A DNA stretch of 64,000 nucleotides from Gentiana macrophylla (taxonomy: Eukaryota > Streptophyta > Magnoliopsida > Gentianales > Gentianaceae). A program made the translations under genes and the position numbers. The notes beneath the pieces were generated by a model. The model had not been told where the DNA came from. It searched no databases and saw nothing but the letters and a program-made list of their open reading frames with translations. The stretch lies in the NCBI GenBank assembly GCA_026214975.1, contig CM047805.1, positions 193,201,620 to 193,265,619 of the forward strand. Direction: 5' to 3'. This document shows, one piece after another, positions 1 through 11,385 of this stretch. Positions within the stretch are counted from its first letter, which is position 1, and each line of letters starts with the position of its first letter.

Positions 1-240
1 CGATATTTAGACCCTCAAAAAGTTATGGTAGCCGAAGGCCCTAATCCCCGCTTTAGCCGGACTTACAAGATATCACCCTCAGAAGAGGCTAAGTACCAAA
101 GTCGTATTCAAACCGAGTTCAGAGGACAATACTTCAAAGATCCATAGCTCTTATCGACATCTAAATAAAACAAAGAAAATAAAAACCTAGGCCCAAGCCT
201 TCGGTTCACTTACAAGATATCACAACAATATCACACATTT
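1..240 (-). mobile_element. Leader of an Athila-like element whose body lies off the left edge
   Basis: This stretch lies just inside a primer binding site read on the minus strand. It resembles the leader beside the other Athila-like primer site near 16.43-16.48 kb: both carry 'cccaagc.ttcgg' followed by 'gatatca' shortly before the site. It is therefore read as the untranslated leader of a second minus-strand element. No coding sequence can be supported here. Confidence 0.55.
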
Positions 241-320
241 CCCGGCAACGGCGCCAATTTTTTGATGAGAGAAAAATACACCCACTAAAATATTGGTCCC
301 GGCAACGGCGCCAATTTTTT
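241..320 (-). repeat. Duplicated primer binding site and LTR edge
   Basis: The primer-site sequence cccggcaacggcgccaa (complement of TTGGCGCCGTTGCCGGG) occurs at 241-257 and again at 298-314, 57 bp apart. Each copy is followed by a short T run and a near-identical 'atgagMgaaaaatWcacccacta' stretch. This is a tandem duplication across the LTR/primer-site junction. In plant gypsy elements such a site normally occurs once. The left copy keeps the expected TGATGAG LTR end, while the right copy reads TTATGAG. Confidence 0.75.
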
Positions 321-1274
321 TTATGAGCGAAAAATTCACCCACTAAAAATACATTTATAAAGACTCGTGAATCGTGGGTAAACTAACTCTCTAACCGGCA
401 GAGTACCGTGTCGATTGCTAGGATAGCTACAGAGTACGAGGTCGCCCCAAGAGAAATGTGGTTGTGAGTACCAAAGCTTAACGTGATTCTTAGTCTAAAG
501 CGATCAAAGTTTTAAGTGGATTGTTTATACTAATGCGAAAAATAAATTTTAACTAACGAGATTAACTAGGTGATTAAAAAGCATAGCCGAGCCATGATCC
601 AACAAAGTTATCTCCCCACAGAAAAACTTGATAAGGAGTGTGTTTTATCTCGATTCAGTTCATATGATATTCACGGAGTCAACTCTTTATTCTTGCGTTA
701 AGATCTCGAACAGCCTCTCACTTAACCCCCACACTAGGTTTATTAACCCTCCTTTAGAGAGCTAACTCGCTAACATGGTTGACCGGAATAAAAAGCCGTT
801 GAAAAACCTCACAAAAACATAATTTTAACGTATCACTTAGGTTGCCAATCTAACGATTAAGACTATGGTTTTACTGATTTTAAAACATGTTTCGCACATC
901 TCGTAAAAATAAGAATTTCACTTAGGCATAGTCCAGATCATCACTTAGATTGTCAATCTAACAATCAGGACTATGATTAGTGATATCCATATCTCACATC
1001 TCACCGCAAAATACATTTATAAGCTCGATGTAACCGTGAACAAAGTTGTCAATTTTATTCAAAGTTAGGAAAATGATCAAAACGGGTTTTAAAACATGAG
1101 TTTATCATACGAACGTTTAATTACGCGCACACAACTCCCATCTCGTCTCCCGAGGGTTGATTTTACCCGTTTTCACATAATTCGGCTATGTTGAGTTTAA
1201 CTACTCATATTAACGAAAATAACAACGAAAATAACAAAACGAAAGAAAACAAAACGAAAAAAAATAACTACAGC

Positions 1275-1368
1275 TATATAGATATACGTGTAGATATATA
1301 TATATATATATAGATATATATAGATATAGATATATATATAGTATACGTATATATATATATTTATACTA
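1275..1368. repeat. TA/GATA-rich microsatellite inside the LTR
   Basis: This is an irregular run of tatata and tagata units about 95 bp long, lying inside the minus-strand LTR. Confidence 0.85.
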
Positions 1369-1669
1369 ATTGCATAAAAATAAAAGAAAGCAATAAAAGA
1401 CGGAAACTAAATTATATTAAAGCGATAACTAGTCGGGTTATTACAACCGACATTATAACAACATATATATATCTAATTTAGGCCCCATAATTAAAAGAAA
1501 GAAAAGATGAAGGAGAAGAGGGCCTCCGCTGCATTGTCTCTTTGAGCTTCTATTTATAGAAAATGATTCAAGGCCGGACCGGTCCTTGAAGGAGCGGATC
1601 GTCCGACTCATCATTGCTAGATGAGTCGCTTGTTTCGGATCCTTCGATTATATATTTATTGTAATAAAA

Positions 1670-2200
1670 CTTCTAAAATTCATATCTTGAGTTGTAGGCT
1701 TCCAATAATTATGATTCAAACGTCAAAATTAAGCTCTCGGAAAATTCTTCAACTTTCATGAAGGACACTTCTTCAGAAAACGTCGTTTTGATGGGTCATT
1801 CCCATTACGTGTCGTTTGCGACATTTTCCTTAATACAAATCAATTAGCCACTTGACCACCATTTGAGTTGTAGAAGTCCGATTGACTTGATTCAAAATCC
1901 ATTGGAAAGATTTCTTGAAGATATACAACTTTCATGAAGGATTCTTTTTCAGAAAACGCCGTTTTGATGAGCCATTCGTATGTCGTGTCGCTTTTGGGAT
2001 TTTTACTATTACGAATCGATTAGCCACTTGGTCATAACTTGAGTTGTAGACCTCCAATTAACATGATTCAAAATGCGTTGGAAAGCTCTATCAAAGATCT
2101 ACAACTTTCATTAAGGCCACCTCTTCAGAAAATGCCGTTTTAATGGGCCATTGGTTCGTCGAAGATATAAATCGTTAGTGACATTTACGAACCACCGATC
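1670..2200. repeat. 176-bp tandem repeat, three units, in the LTR
   Basis: The phrase gagttgtag recurs at 1689, 1865 and 2041, exactly 176 bp apart. Each copy is followed in the same order by an 'atgattcaaa' type block, 'caactttcat.aagg', 'cttcagaaaa.g.cgtttt.atg' and then 'attagccactt'. These are three diverged tandem units. They sit in the U3 half of the minus-strand LTR, where promoter and enhancer sequences lie in LTR elements. A regulatory role is only inference. Confidence 0.8.
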
Positions 2201-2533
2201 CACTTGACCTTTTAAGCTTGCAAGACAGTCTTATATATCCTAAAAACACCTCTTTTAGGCCTCAAAACGTGTCGTCACTCGGGATTTTGGTTAACCTATA
2301 ATTCGCAATAAACCACCAAAATACCAAACGTAAATCCGACCACACACACGGTTACTAAACCGGCACAAAACTATAAAACACGCTAAAAATACGATATTTT
2401 ATATAATAACTACTACTAACATATTTAGATGAAACATAGGAATTAATGACTCGAACTGATATAAAAATACTCAAAATGATATTAGAAACGGGGTAAATTG
2501 TTATCAAAATAACAGTGAATTTTTCCGTCATCA

Positions 2534-3526
2534 GGCTACGAAGGTCAAACATTCGGCTCAGGCTTATTTGGCTAAAGTAGGGTCAAAAAGAACGCCAAAA
2601 CTGTCATCCCGTGTTCCTACCAAGGCCAATCCTTCTATTTCGCCTCGAAACTAGGGGTACAAGTGTGTAAAGTAATCGTGATAAGCAAAAACGTCGTCAA
2701 ACGTGTACTAAAAAAGTGTTCCGTATCATGACAATATAGACTCACTGTGAGACATTCACAAAACTAAAGACCTTTCACCACTCAATTGTGAACAAAGATG
2801 CATATAACGTGGTGTTAAAATCTTGGAAAAATTTGAAAACGGCCTAAAAATCGACTCGGAAACGAGTAAAACCAAGTTTATCACATCACGGCATAATACT
2901 TTTAAGAATAAGCGAATAAGCTAAGTCGCTCTCCCCCTTTTTTAAGTGAAGCACCGTCCTCGGTGTGTGAACGAGAAGGAAAAAGAAAGACTTAGCTTAT
3001 GAGCCCGGCAAAACGGCGCGATCAAGTCCCGTAACGGTCGTGAAAGTAGTCCATCCCGAATCCCTAGTCATTGAAAACATCCAAGAAATACATGCACGGG
3101 ACATGGTCCGCGTGCCAAAACATAAAATATGGGGATTCCGGGATAATAAAAAGAACGACTCGTCACGTCGTAAAACTTGAACAAGTATGTCACAAAAATA
3201 GTTAAATATGATTCAAACATACAATAGCAACCAATCACGTCCAAACGTGCCCAACACAAAATCCACAAATCCAAGACAAGTCCCATGAGGCATGAAAAGA
3301 TGAAAAGTACGTGCCTTATGGCTAAAACAGCAGGGCAAAAGAAAGTAGCAATAAAACCACCGCAAAACAAGCAAAACGGAGAAACGGGTGGGTTGCCTCC
3401 CACCAAGCGCCTTTGTTTTACGTCGTTGGCTCGACAAAGATGACTTATACTATATCGGTTTTTTCAAGATTATACTACCGATACGAGCGAGGAAAACGAG
3501 GTGTAGAAAGAGAAACGAACGGTGAG
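2534..3526 (-). other. 3' non-coding part of the Athila-like element
   Basis: No gene is supported. On the minus strand 3389-3420 reads TAAAACAAAGGCGCTTGGTG and continues GGAGGCAACCCA. This 'aaacaaGCGCTTG.TGGGAGGCAACCCA' signature follows the pol stop in Athila and related plant gypsy elements. It places this stretch downstream of the integrase remnant at 3527-3816. The short reading frames here on the minus strand are not conserved coding. Confidence 0.65.
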
Positions 3527-3816
3527 TTATAAGGTGAAAATGTCATGCATTGGAGTCCATGACGGGACTAAACACTTGGCTTCCTCTATCTTAGGATCCT
3601 CCAAAATCACCACTTCGAGAGCTTCATCAAACGGTAACTTTTCATACTTCTTCAAACGAAGGCCATTTGTGATTGAAGTCCCATGCTTGGGGTGCTTTAT
3701 TTCTACAAATTTCGAGTCAAAAATCCTCTCAATCGTAAGGTCCCGACCATCGAGACTTCAACTTTCCCGGGAAAAGATGCAAACGAGTATCATACAATGT
3801 AACCTCATCTCCTACC
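3527..3816 (-). pseudogene. Athila-like integrase C-terminus, frameshifted remnant
   Basis: The minus-strand translation starts in frame at the LTR-element junction. It contains [16 protein letters not shown], matching the 'L.LFPGKL.SRW.GPF' block at the C-terminus of Athila-type integrases. A one-base frameshift near 3725 follows, and then DSKFVEIKHPKHGTS and NGLRLKKYEKLPF, matching the 'VEI..P..G..F.VNGQRLK.Y' tail. It ends at a stop at 3527-3529. This is the 3' end of the pol gene whose RT and RNase H remain on the far side of the inserted element (11.4-13.0 kb). The integrase catalytic core is missing. Confidence 0.8.
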
Positions 3817-5623
3817 TGATGACGGTCAAATTATACCCATAAAAGTCATCAACGTTGACCTTAAATCGAGATTAATAATGTATATTTCATATTAAATCAC
3901 TCGTTTATATTTATTATTTAATGTTAAGTGATTATTAATATGATATTTGGTATTTAGCTGTTTTTATTATTTAAAGCCGATTTATTGTGCGATAATTATT
4001 GATTTTGCAGATCACAACAAATCGAGAGGATTAATGTCATTCAATCAATTATCTCAAGATAAGGAAGGAAGAAAATCGGAGCATTAAGTGGAAGATTAAT
4101 CGGATCAACATGCAAGCGTGGAGTGGGGAGCAAGATAGACGAGAAAAACGATTAGCGTGTGCAAAAGTAGGTTCGGTCGATCGAGTTTCATAGCTTCGGT
4201 CGACCGAGTGTAGCTCTTCGGTTGACCGAGCCTTAGGTTTGGGTCGGTTTCAGGCTTATATCGTGCTTATCTTCTAGAACCACCCTAAGTCGGCAAAACC
4301 TCTATATAAGCAAGCAAACTACGAGAATTGTAATACACCAACATATACCTTAGAATATCATTCAATAAAATCACTCTATTCATATCTTGATTCAATGTAG
4401 TTTATTGAGGGTGTTTCCAGCAATTTAAGGGCTGCATTATGTAAGCCTTTATTTTCTGTTTCTTTTCTTTTAAGTAATTAATCCCTCCCAATTAAGCTTT
4501 ATCGTTTGAATTAGTTAATCATAGCTAGATGATGTAGATCTAGGCTATGACGTTAGGGATGTGGCGACTCCTTGTCTATGGGGATCCCATAACCTACATC
4601 ATACACTTAGTATTTATTCATGAATCTACTTGCTTTAATTAATGCGTATCTATGTTAGTTTATATGAATGCTTTACGAATTACTGTTAAATCTGTTCTGT
4701 ATGATGAAACGCTGAGAGATATGTTCAGGGATGTAATCTGGGGACGAAATTGATTCGGGTGACCGAATGAGTTCTCTCGGTCGACCGAGCCCACCTATTC
4801 GGTCGACCGAGCCCTGTTTTATCCGTTAAATAGCCACGTCTTTATGGTTAGGTTAACTTAATAGAATTTATTATCTCATTAGGTATGGCTACTACGCCAC
4901 GTTGCTCGTCTGTTTTAATTAGCGTATGATTAGGAAATACCAATATAGGGCTCTAGGTTGGCTCATGAATGATCTTCCGGGACTTTCAGCGAGATCTAGG
5001 TAGGTTTTGTATTTGGGAATTGAGCTCACCTAGTTATACGTAAATCGTAGATTAACATGAAACCGTTCAGGTAATTGTTAATAGGACAGAGACTGATGCG
5101 ATCGTTTAGGAAGTACGCCTAATCACAGGAATGTTGCCTAGACGAGGTGTACGATTAATATCGGCATCCTTAGTGTCGTAAGCGTGCAAGTTATATGAGA
5201 TGGATACCCAAAAGGTGAAGTCACGTAATGTAGCACAGTGATCTAGTAACCTAACCGGTGCTAAGTCAAGTTAAGAGGATGACTCCCGTAGCCAATCTAA
5301 GATAGATACAAACGGATTGACAGTTAATAAGTTCAGTTTATTATATAAATTATCTAGGTCCAAACGATAAATACTATAATTGGGGAGGTTAATTACGTTG
5401 TGTCGAGTCGTGTCTTACCTTTCTTGTCTTATGTTGGTCGTAGGACGCCTCTATGTCCTTGACATGTTTAATTAATTGTTTGTATATAAGATGATCCACA
5501 ATTGGTTCCCTGTGGGATCGACCTTGATTCACTATAGCTATACTACTACGATGGGCCTAGTCCTCTTGCTAGTATTGGTTTATGGTGGTCAAGTATATTA
5601 TAACCTGATTGACCACGTCATCA
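3817..5623 (+). repeat. Left LTR of the nested element
   Basis: It starts TGATGACGGTC and ends GACCACGTCATCA, which are near-complementary ends. 'ctacc' (3812-3816) directly outside could be the left target duplication. The primer site follows seven bases further on. The LTR contains two clusters of the palindrome TCGGTCGACCGA (about 4171-4232 and 4753-4813). Confidence 0.85.
4171..4232. repeat. Palindrome cluster TCGGTCGACCGA in the LTR
   Basis: Three near-identical copies of the self-complementary 12-mer TCGGTCGACCGA occur within about 60 bp, two of them with a single change (gtcgatcgag, ggttgaccga). The matching cluster in the right LTR is at about 9980-10042. Another pair lies at about 4775-4813 (reduced to one copy at about 10584-10598 in the right LTR), and two more copies sit in the interior at 5790-5826. 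Confidence 0.85.
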
Positions 5624-5629
5624 AGTTGT

Positions 5630-5647
5630 TGGCGCCGTTGCCGGGAA
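5630..5647 (+). other. Primer binding site
   Basis: TGGCGCCGTTGCCGGGAA lies seven bases after the end of the left LTR. It is the same primer site used by Athila-type plant elements and fixes the plus-strand orientation. Confidence 0.85.
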
Positions 5648-8600
5648 CCAACGGTCAATTTTATATATAAATAATTTTTTTATTCATGTCGAGTTTTCGC
5701 ATTTTAGAGTCGTTTTACGCTTTGAGTCCCTCTGGTTGTCTCGCTATGTATCGAAAATTCCAGGACTAAAAAAAAAAAAAAAAAAATTATTCGGTCGACC
5801 GAGAGACCTCATTCGATCGACCGAGAATTTATAATTTTTTTGTTTTGTTCTTGTTACGATTCTGTTTACACGGTTTCGATTTGTGTTTTTAGTGCGGAAT
5901 TTTCGCGTGTCTGTTTATCCTCGTATGTTTAATCCGTAGAGTCGATAGCAAAGCATGGGAAACCATGTTAAAATCGATCCACGGTCTGTTTGTTTTTGTT
6001 TTTCTTCTCGTTTGCGTAAACCAGGAAGCAATAATCTGAGTCATTAATTTTAGCGGTATTGAGAAAATAACCCAAGCAAACATGTGGAGCTTGAATCTAA
6101 GATGGGAAAAGCGATGGAAGCAATACCTTTAAAGCACAAAGATGGCTCCGAAATTTTTTTAAAGGCTTAAACTCTTCGTGGTACAATGTTGAAGGCAAGG
6201 CACTACCTTTTTTGCTTATGTTTTACTACCTTTTGGTTTTTTGAGCATAAGTTAGCCTATACATGAACCTTAGTATGAATCTTGGCCCGGAGTGGTTTGT
6301 AAGATTAATTTTATTAGTGTGGAAGGTTTTGCACCATATCTGTCTCATCTAGAGGGTGTAAGAAAACATATAGTTGTTGAAAGGAAGCAAGTGAATAAAG
6401 AGTTCCTCGTAGTTCGTTAAAATCTCTTTGTCCTATGCATGAGATTAGCCTGCGGCCAGGGAGCAACAAATTGTGTAGTTTAAGCATTCACAATCTAAAG
6501 AAGGCGTTGAGTTTTGAGAGAACACCATCTTCGCTTTCGTTGAGTTTTATGGTGATGGCTTCTCGGTGAACCCACCTTAAGCGAAACGAGATTACGCTTT
6601 GGGTGACAATTTAGAAATCGGAGACTCTTAGTACATGGGTTCGAAATGGTCTAACCATGGTGGCGAGTTCAACCGAGCTTCGCTCAATCGACTCCCTCCA
6701 CGTGTGATGTACGTTATGTTAGTTCGACAAGACTTAGCATAACCGATAAGCCTTCGGGCTAAACGGGGCTTATCTTGACGGATTGGCCTGAACTGTCACA
6801 TATGTTCCAACGAATAAGACGGCGTAGGCTTGCCTACATAACCGACCTTATTCGGAGTACTTTGATTCATTGTTTCTTATTGTCAAGGCCTAAAACCGTA
6901 ATTAGTAACCGTAATTTTAACCGAGTTTCTTAGAATTCACTAATTCCTAAAACGAGAGCCAAGGTAAGAGCTTTGGATAAATGGTATGGATAAATGTCGT
7001 TTCCTAGGTCTCACAACCAAAGGAAAAGTATTAATCCGCAAAAGTGACAAGCCCACCTCTTATAGTGCTCAGAGGGGTCAATATCTCGTGATCCAAGACT
7101 GATGACTGACAAGGATACTTTTGGAAAGTCGAGCTGAGGACTTAAAACTCAGAACTACTTCTTTAAAACCCTTAGGATTTCTTTTTAGGATTTTCGGTAT
7201 TTCTTTCTTTGAGTCCAATAAGAGTAACGTGACATATGTTGAGGTTTTTTATTTTGCCGTGTTCTGATGGCCATTGGGCTAAGGATGTGCAAAACTTTTT
7301 TACTCAATATAGGCCACGTGAAATAGAGTTCCGTAGGAGAGTCAAGAAATTGCTAAAGAAAAGGAAATTTAGCAAACAACCTTAAGATGGAAGCATTAAG
7401 AGAGCTTGAGAATTATCTGAAAATGTAATGAGAGAATGATTGGTGCGAACAAGAACAATTTTGGTCAACTTCCAAAACCTTTTAGAATGGTGATCCAAGT
7501 GAAAATCCAAAGTGATGTGCAATTCATTCTGCAATTATCCTTATCTTTCCCTTTACACTTTTTCACCTTCAAACTTTTCGATCCTCTCACCAATCTACCC
7601 CAAAAGTTCACATTTCTAACCATTCATTCATCGCCTCTCTTTCTTTCCATCCGTTTCACTCTCCCACCCAATCCCATTCCTTTAAACAATTCCCAATCCC
7701 ATAAACACAATTTCTTACCCACCCTTTATCTTTTCTTCCCAACCTTATGTGTATCTTTTTCTAAACCCATCATACTCTCAACCTCCATTTTGTTTATAAA
7801 ATACCTTTGTGTTGCGGAATTTGAAATATTGCTAAGCTTTAATGATAATTTCTTATCATTTTGGTTTTCATGATCCTAGTTGGGGTAAGTGTAGCTCTGA
7901 CCCTAGCTAGATTTTAAAGGTTTTTGGTTCGATCAAAGTACAACTTATCTTTCTACCGGAAGTTTTAAATTTCACATTTTTTCCGTCTATTCCGGCAGTT
8001 ATAGATGATCAGTTTTGTTCTACATTATCACACCGATCAGACCTTGTTGATGACGGTTATGACTTTTACGTGATACATTGGGTTATTAGTAATTTCGAGG
8101 AGTAGCTACATCTCCCTAAGTTGTTGATCTCCAATGCAAGCGAGAAGTTTCTGCGCTAAGTATTCAATTTTATCTTTAGCCAATAGGTCGCATTGAATCT
8201 GTTATACCTTACCAAGTTTCTCTTTTATACTGGAATGCCTACATAGTGAGCCAGTCAACCTCGTGTTTTCCCACATGGGGTTATGCTTTTTGATCTTTGT
8301 CTTCTCCACCCGGTTTTAAGAATATTTAGGCGGTGGAGGTTGTAAATGAAGACCACCATTTTTAGTTGCTTGTTTATTTTTCTTTCTATTTAGTATTTTT
8401 CTTTTTGGTTTCCCTTGTCATTGGTTGTATAAAATAAAGTGGCTTAAACTATTTTTAGGTATTTATACCTCATTATCGCATACATTATTTTATAACCTCC
8501 ATAGACATGGTGTTATTAACGGTTTCGTGGAGTTTTATCCGCCTTATCTGAGTTTTCACTTGCTTCTCCACGACGTCTTTGAAATTTACTCCGATCTTTT

Positions 8601-9610
8601 CCTTTACTTGAGAGCCGTTTCAGAGCTAAGTCTTTTCTTAACTTCTCATTTATTTTTGTCATTGAGGACAATGCCATGTTTAAGTGGGGGTAGGAGACTT
8701 AGCCATGTTATGTTATAATTGAAAATTTGAATGAAACGGCACATGATTGAAAAAATTGAATAAATACCATATTATGTATCTCGTACCCTTAGAATTGTGA
8801 GTTCCTAGCCAAGAATTGATAGGAAATGAACCAAGCTGCGTAAGTACGTGATCATTTTATACTTATGCTAAGTAAAATTAAGGATATTCATGCTGGTTGT
8901 TGCGAGTAGTTATTTATTATTCAATTACAAAATAAATGAATCGAGTTATACCGCGCAATTTATAAAAAAATTGAAAATATTGTGTACATTGCATAGATGA
9001 TTGGTTATGCCTACCTAGTGTCAATATCTATCTGCTGAGGTATTCTTATATTCTTACCAACAAAAGCAGAGTAATAAGCTTGAGGCGTACTGTGTTTTAA
9101 CAAAATGTTAAACACTTTGGGCTTGTAGTAACATTACCAAAGTAGCCTTGCGCTTGTGGTAATATTCAATGCTATATTTGATCTAAGATGGGGATACTTT
9201 AAAAGTTTTCTTCCTTGAGATTTATAGTATTTGAAAAATATGAAGATATGAAAAGAAAATTCAACTCTTTAAGAGGCTTTGAGTAGTACTCGGTCTCCAA
9301 GTCCAAAACCCTATAGATACGCTCTTGCTTATTGCTCTAGTGCTTCAAAATTTAAAGGCTTGAGAAGTATGAATCTTTGAGGTTGGTAGGTTGAGATTAC
9401 AAAGTTGGCATAAACTCGATCTTGCCACGAATATATAAAACTAAATGCACATGCACACATCACTTGATTCATAGTAAGTAGTGAATAATGGATATCTTAT
9501 GAGCATGACTAGTATGAGTTGACTTGAGTTTCTTGTGTAAGTATGATTTGACCATAGAAAATGTTGTCTTGGGAATGACTTATTGATGCTTTGTTCGGAC
9601 GATCAAAGTC
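5648..9610 (+). other. Non-coding interior of the nested element
   Basis: No long frame with retroviral-type domains is present on either strand. The longest plus-strand frame (7436-7873) is low-complexity (rich in Leu, Phe, Pro and Ser) with no recognisable motif. 8659-8694 carries the 'cattgaggacaatg...aagtgggggtagg' signature usually seen downstream of pol in Athila elements. Otherwise nothing is recognised. Confidence 0.6.
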
Positions 9611-9625
9611 TAAGTGGGGGGTAGT
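9610..9625 (+). other. Polypurine tract
   Basis: ctaagtggggggtagt directly precedes the right LTR. Its position and G run fit a plus-strand priming tract. Confidence 0.75.
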
Positions 9626-11385
9626 TGATGACGGTCAAATTATACCCATAAAAGTCATCAACGTTGACCTTAAATCGAGATTAATAATGTATATTTCATA
9701 TTAAATCACTCGTTTATATTTATTATTTAATGTTAAGTGATTATTAATATGATATTTGGTATTTAGCTGTTTTTATTATTTAAAGCCGATTTATTGTGCG
9801 ATAATTATTGATTTTGCAGATCACAACAAATCGAGAGGATTAATGTCATTCAATCAATTATCTCAAGATAAGGAAGGAAGAAAATCGGAGCATTAAGTGG
9901 AAGATTAATCGGATCAACATGCAAGCGTGGAGTGGGGAGCAAGATAGACGAGAAAAACGATTAGCGTGTGCAAAAGTAGGTTCGGTCGACCGAGCCTATA
10001 GCTTCGGTCGACCGAGTGTAGCTCTTCGGTTGACCGAGCCTTAGGTTTGGGTCGGTTTCCGGCTTATATCGTGCTTATCTTCTAGAACCACCCTAAGTCG
10101 GCAAAAACCTCTATATAAGCAAGCAGCTACGAGAATTGTAATACACCAACATATACCTTAGAATATCATTCAATAAAATCACTCTATTCATATCTTGATT
10201 CAATGTAGTTTATTGAGGGTGTTTCCAGCAATTTAAGGGCTGCATTATGTAAGCCTTTATTTTCTGTTTCTTTTCATTTAAGTAATTAATCCCTCCCAAT
10301 TATGCTTTATCGTTTGAATTAGTTAATCATAGCTAGATGATGTAGATCTAGGCTATGACGTTAGGGATGTGACGACTCCTTGTCTATGGGGATCCCATAA
10401 CCTACGTCATACACTTAGTATTTATTCATGAATCTACTTGCTTTAATTAATGCGTATCTATGTTAGTTTATATGAATGCTTTACAATTCTCATTAAACTG
10501 CATTACGTATGATGAAACGCTGAGAGATATGTTCAGGGATGTAATCTGGGGACGAAATTGATTCGGGTGACCGAATGAGTTCTCTCGGTCGACCGAGCCC
10601 TGTTTTATCCGTTAAATAGCCACGTCTTTATGGTTAGGTTAACTTAATAGAATTTATTATCTCAATAGGTATGGCTACGGCTACGTTGCTCGTCTGTTTT
10701 AATTAGCGTATGATTAGGAAATACCAATATAGGGCTCCTAGGTTGGCTCATGAATGATCTTCTGGGACTTTCAGCGAGATCTAGGTAGGTTTTGTATTTG
10801 GGAATTGAGCTCACCTAGTTATACGTAAATCGTATATTAACATGAAACCGTTCAGGTAATTGTTAATAGGACAGAGACTGATGCGATCGTTTAGGAAGTA
10901 CGCCTAATCACAGGAATGTTGCCTAGGCGAGGTGTACGATTAATATCGGCATCCTTAGTGTAAAAGCGTGCAAGTTATATGAGATGGATACCCAAAAGGT
11001 GAAGTCACGTAATATAGCACGTTGATCTAGTAACCTAACCGGTGCTAAGTCAAGTTAAGAGGATGACTCCCGTAGCCAATCTAAGATAGATACAAACGGA
11101 TTGACAGTTAATAAGTTCAGTTTATTATATAAATTATCTAGGTCCAAACGATAAATACTATAATTGGGGAGGTTAATTACGTTGTGTCGAGTCGTGTCTT
11201 TACCTTTCTTGTCTTATGTTGGTCGTAGACCGCTCTATGTCCTTGACATGTTTAATTAATTGTTTGTATATAAGATGATCCACAATTGGTCCCTCGTGGG
11301 ATCGACCTTGATTCACTATAGCTATACTACGATGGGCCTAGTCCTCTTTGCTAGTATTGGTTTATGGTGGTCAAGTATATTATAA
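9626..11385 (+). repeat. Right LTR of the nested element, 3' end missing
   Basis: It aligns with the left LTR from TGATGACGG to 'aagtatattataa' and then stops about 20 bp before the expected GACCACGTCATCA end. The next base is Athila RNase H on the other strand. Differences include loss of one palindrome unit (22 bp, between direct repeats of 'tcggtcgaccgagccc') and a few single-base changes. Confidence 0.85.

Larger units (their letters stand above)
263..2533 (-). mobile_element. 5' LTR of an Athila-like Ty3/gypsy element
   Basis: The stretch starts tgatgagag and ends ccgtcatca, giving TG...CA ends with a short imperfect inverted repeat. A primer binding site lies directly outside the left end, so this is a 5' LTR on the minus strand whose body runs left. 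The sequence directly right of 2533 is not purine-rich on the minus strand, so it does not look like the 3' LTR of the element to the right. At about 2.27 kb it is long, as Athila LTRs usually are. It is related to, but clearly diverged from, the LTR at 16498-18080, with which it shares the 'taaccggcag' and 'gtcgattg.taggatag' motifs. Confidence 0.7.
3817..11385 (+). mobile_element. Non-autonomous LTR retrotransposon (LARD-like), nested in Athila pol
   Basis: Two direct repeats of about 1.8 kb (3817-5623 and 9626-11385) flank a 4.0 kb interior. A primer binding site follows the left LTR and a polypurine tract precedes the right LTR, so the element is on the plus strand. The interior lacks gag, protease, RT or integrase, so it would depend on enzymes supplied in trans. 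The primer site is the one used by the neighbouring Athila-like elements, and the interior has the 'cattgaggacaatgccatgt / aagtgggggtagg' signature (8659-8694) of Athila 3' regions, so it is probably Athila-derived. The LTRs are very similar, so the insertion is recent. The last ~20 bp of the right LTR and the right target duplication are missing. Confidence 0.85.

Noticed and set aside
263..2533. Reading this LTR as the 3' LTR of the Athila-like element at 2.5-18 kb
   Set aside because: A primer site lies on its outer left side, the sequence to its right is not a polypurine tract on the minus strand, and it is strongly diverged from the LTR at 16.5-18.1 kb.
7436..7873. 145-codon frame in the interior of the nested element
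   Set aside because: It is low-complexity and hydrophobic with no family motif, and it lies in a coding-free element.
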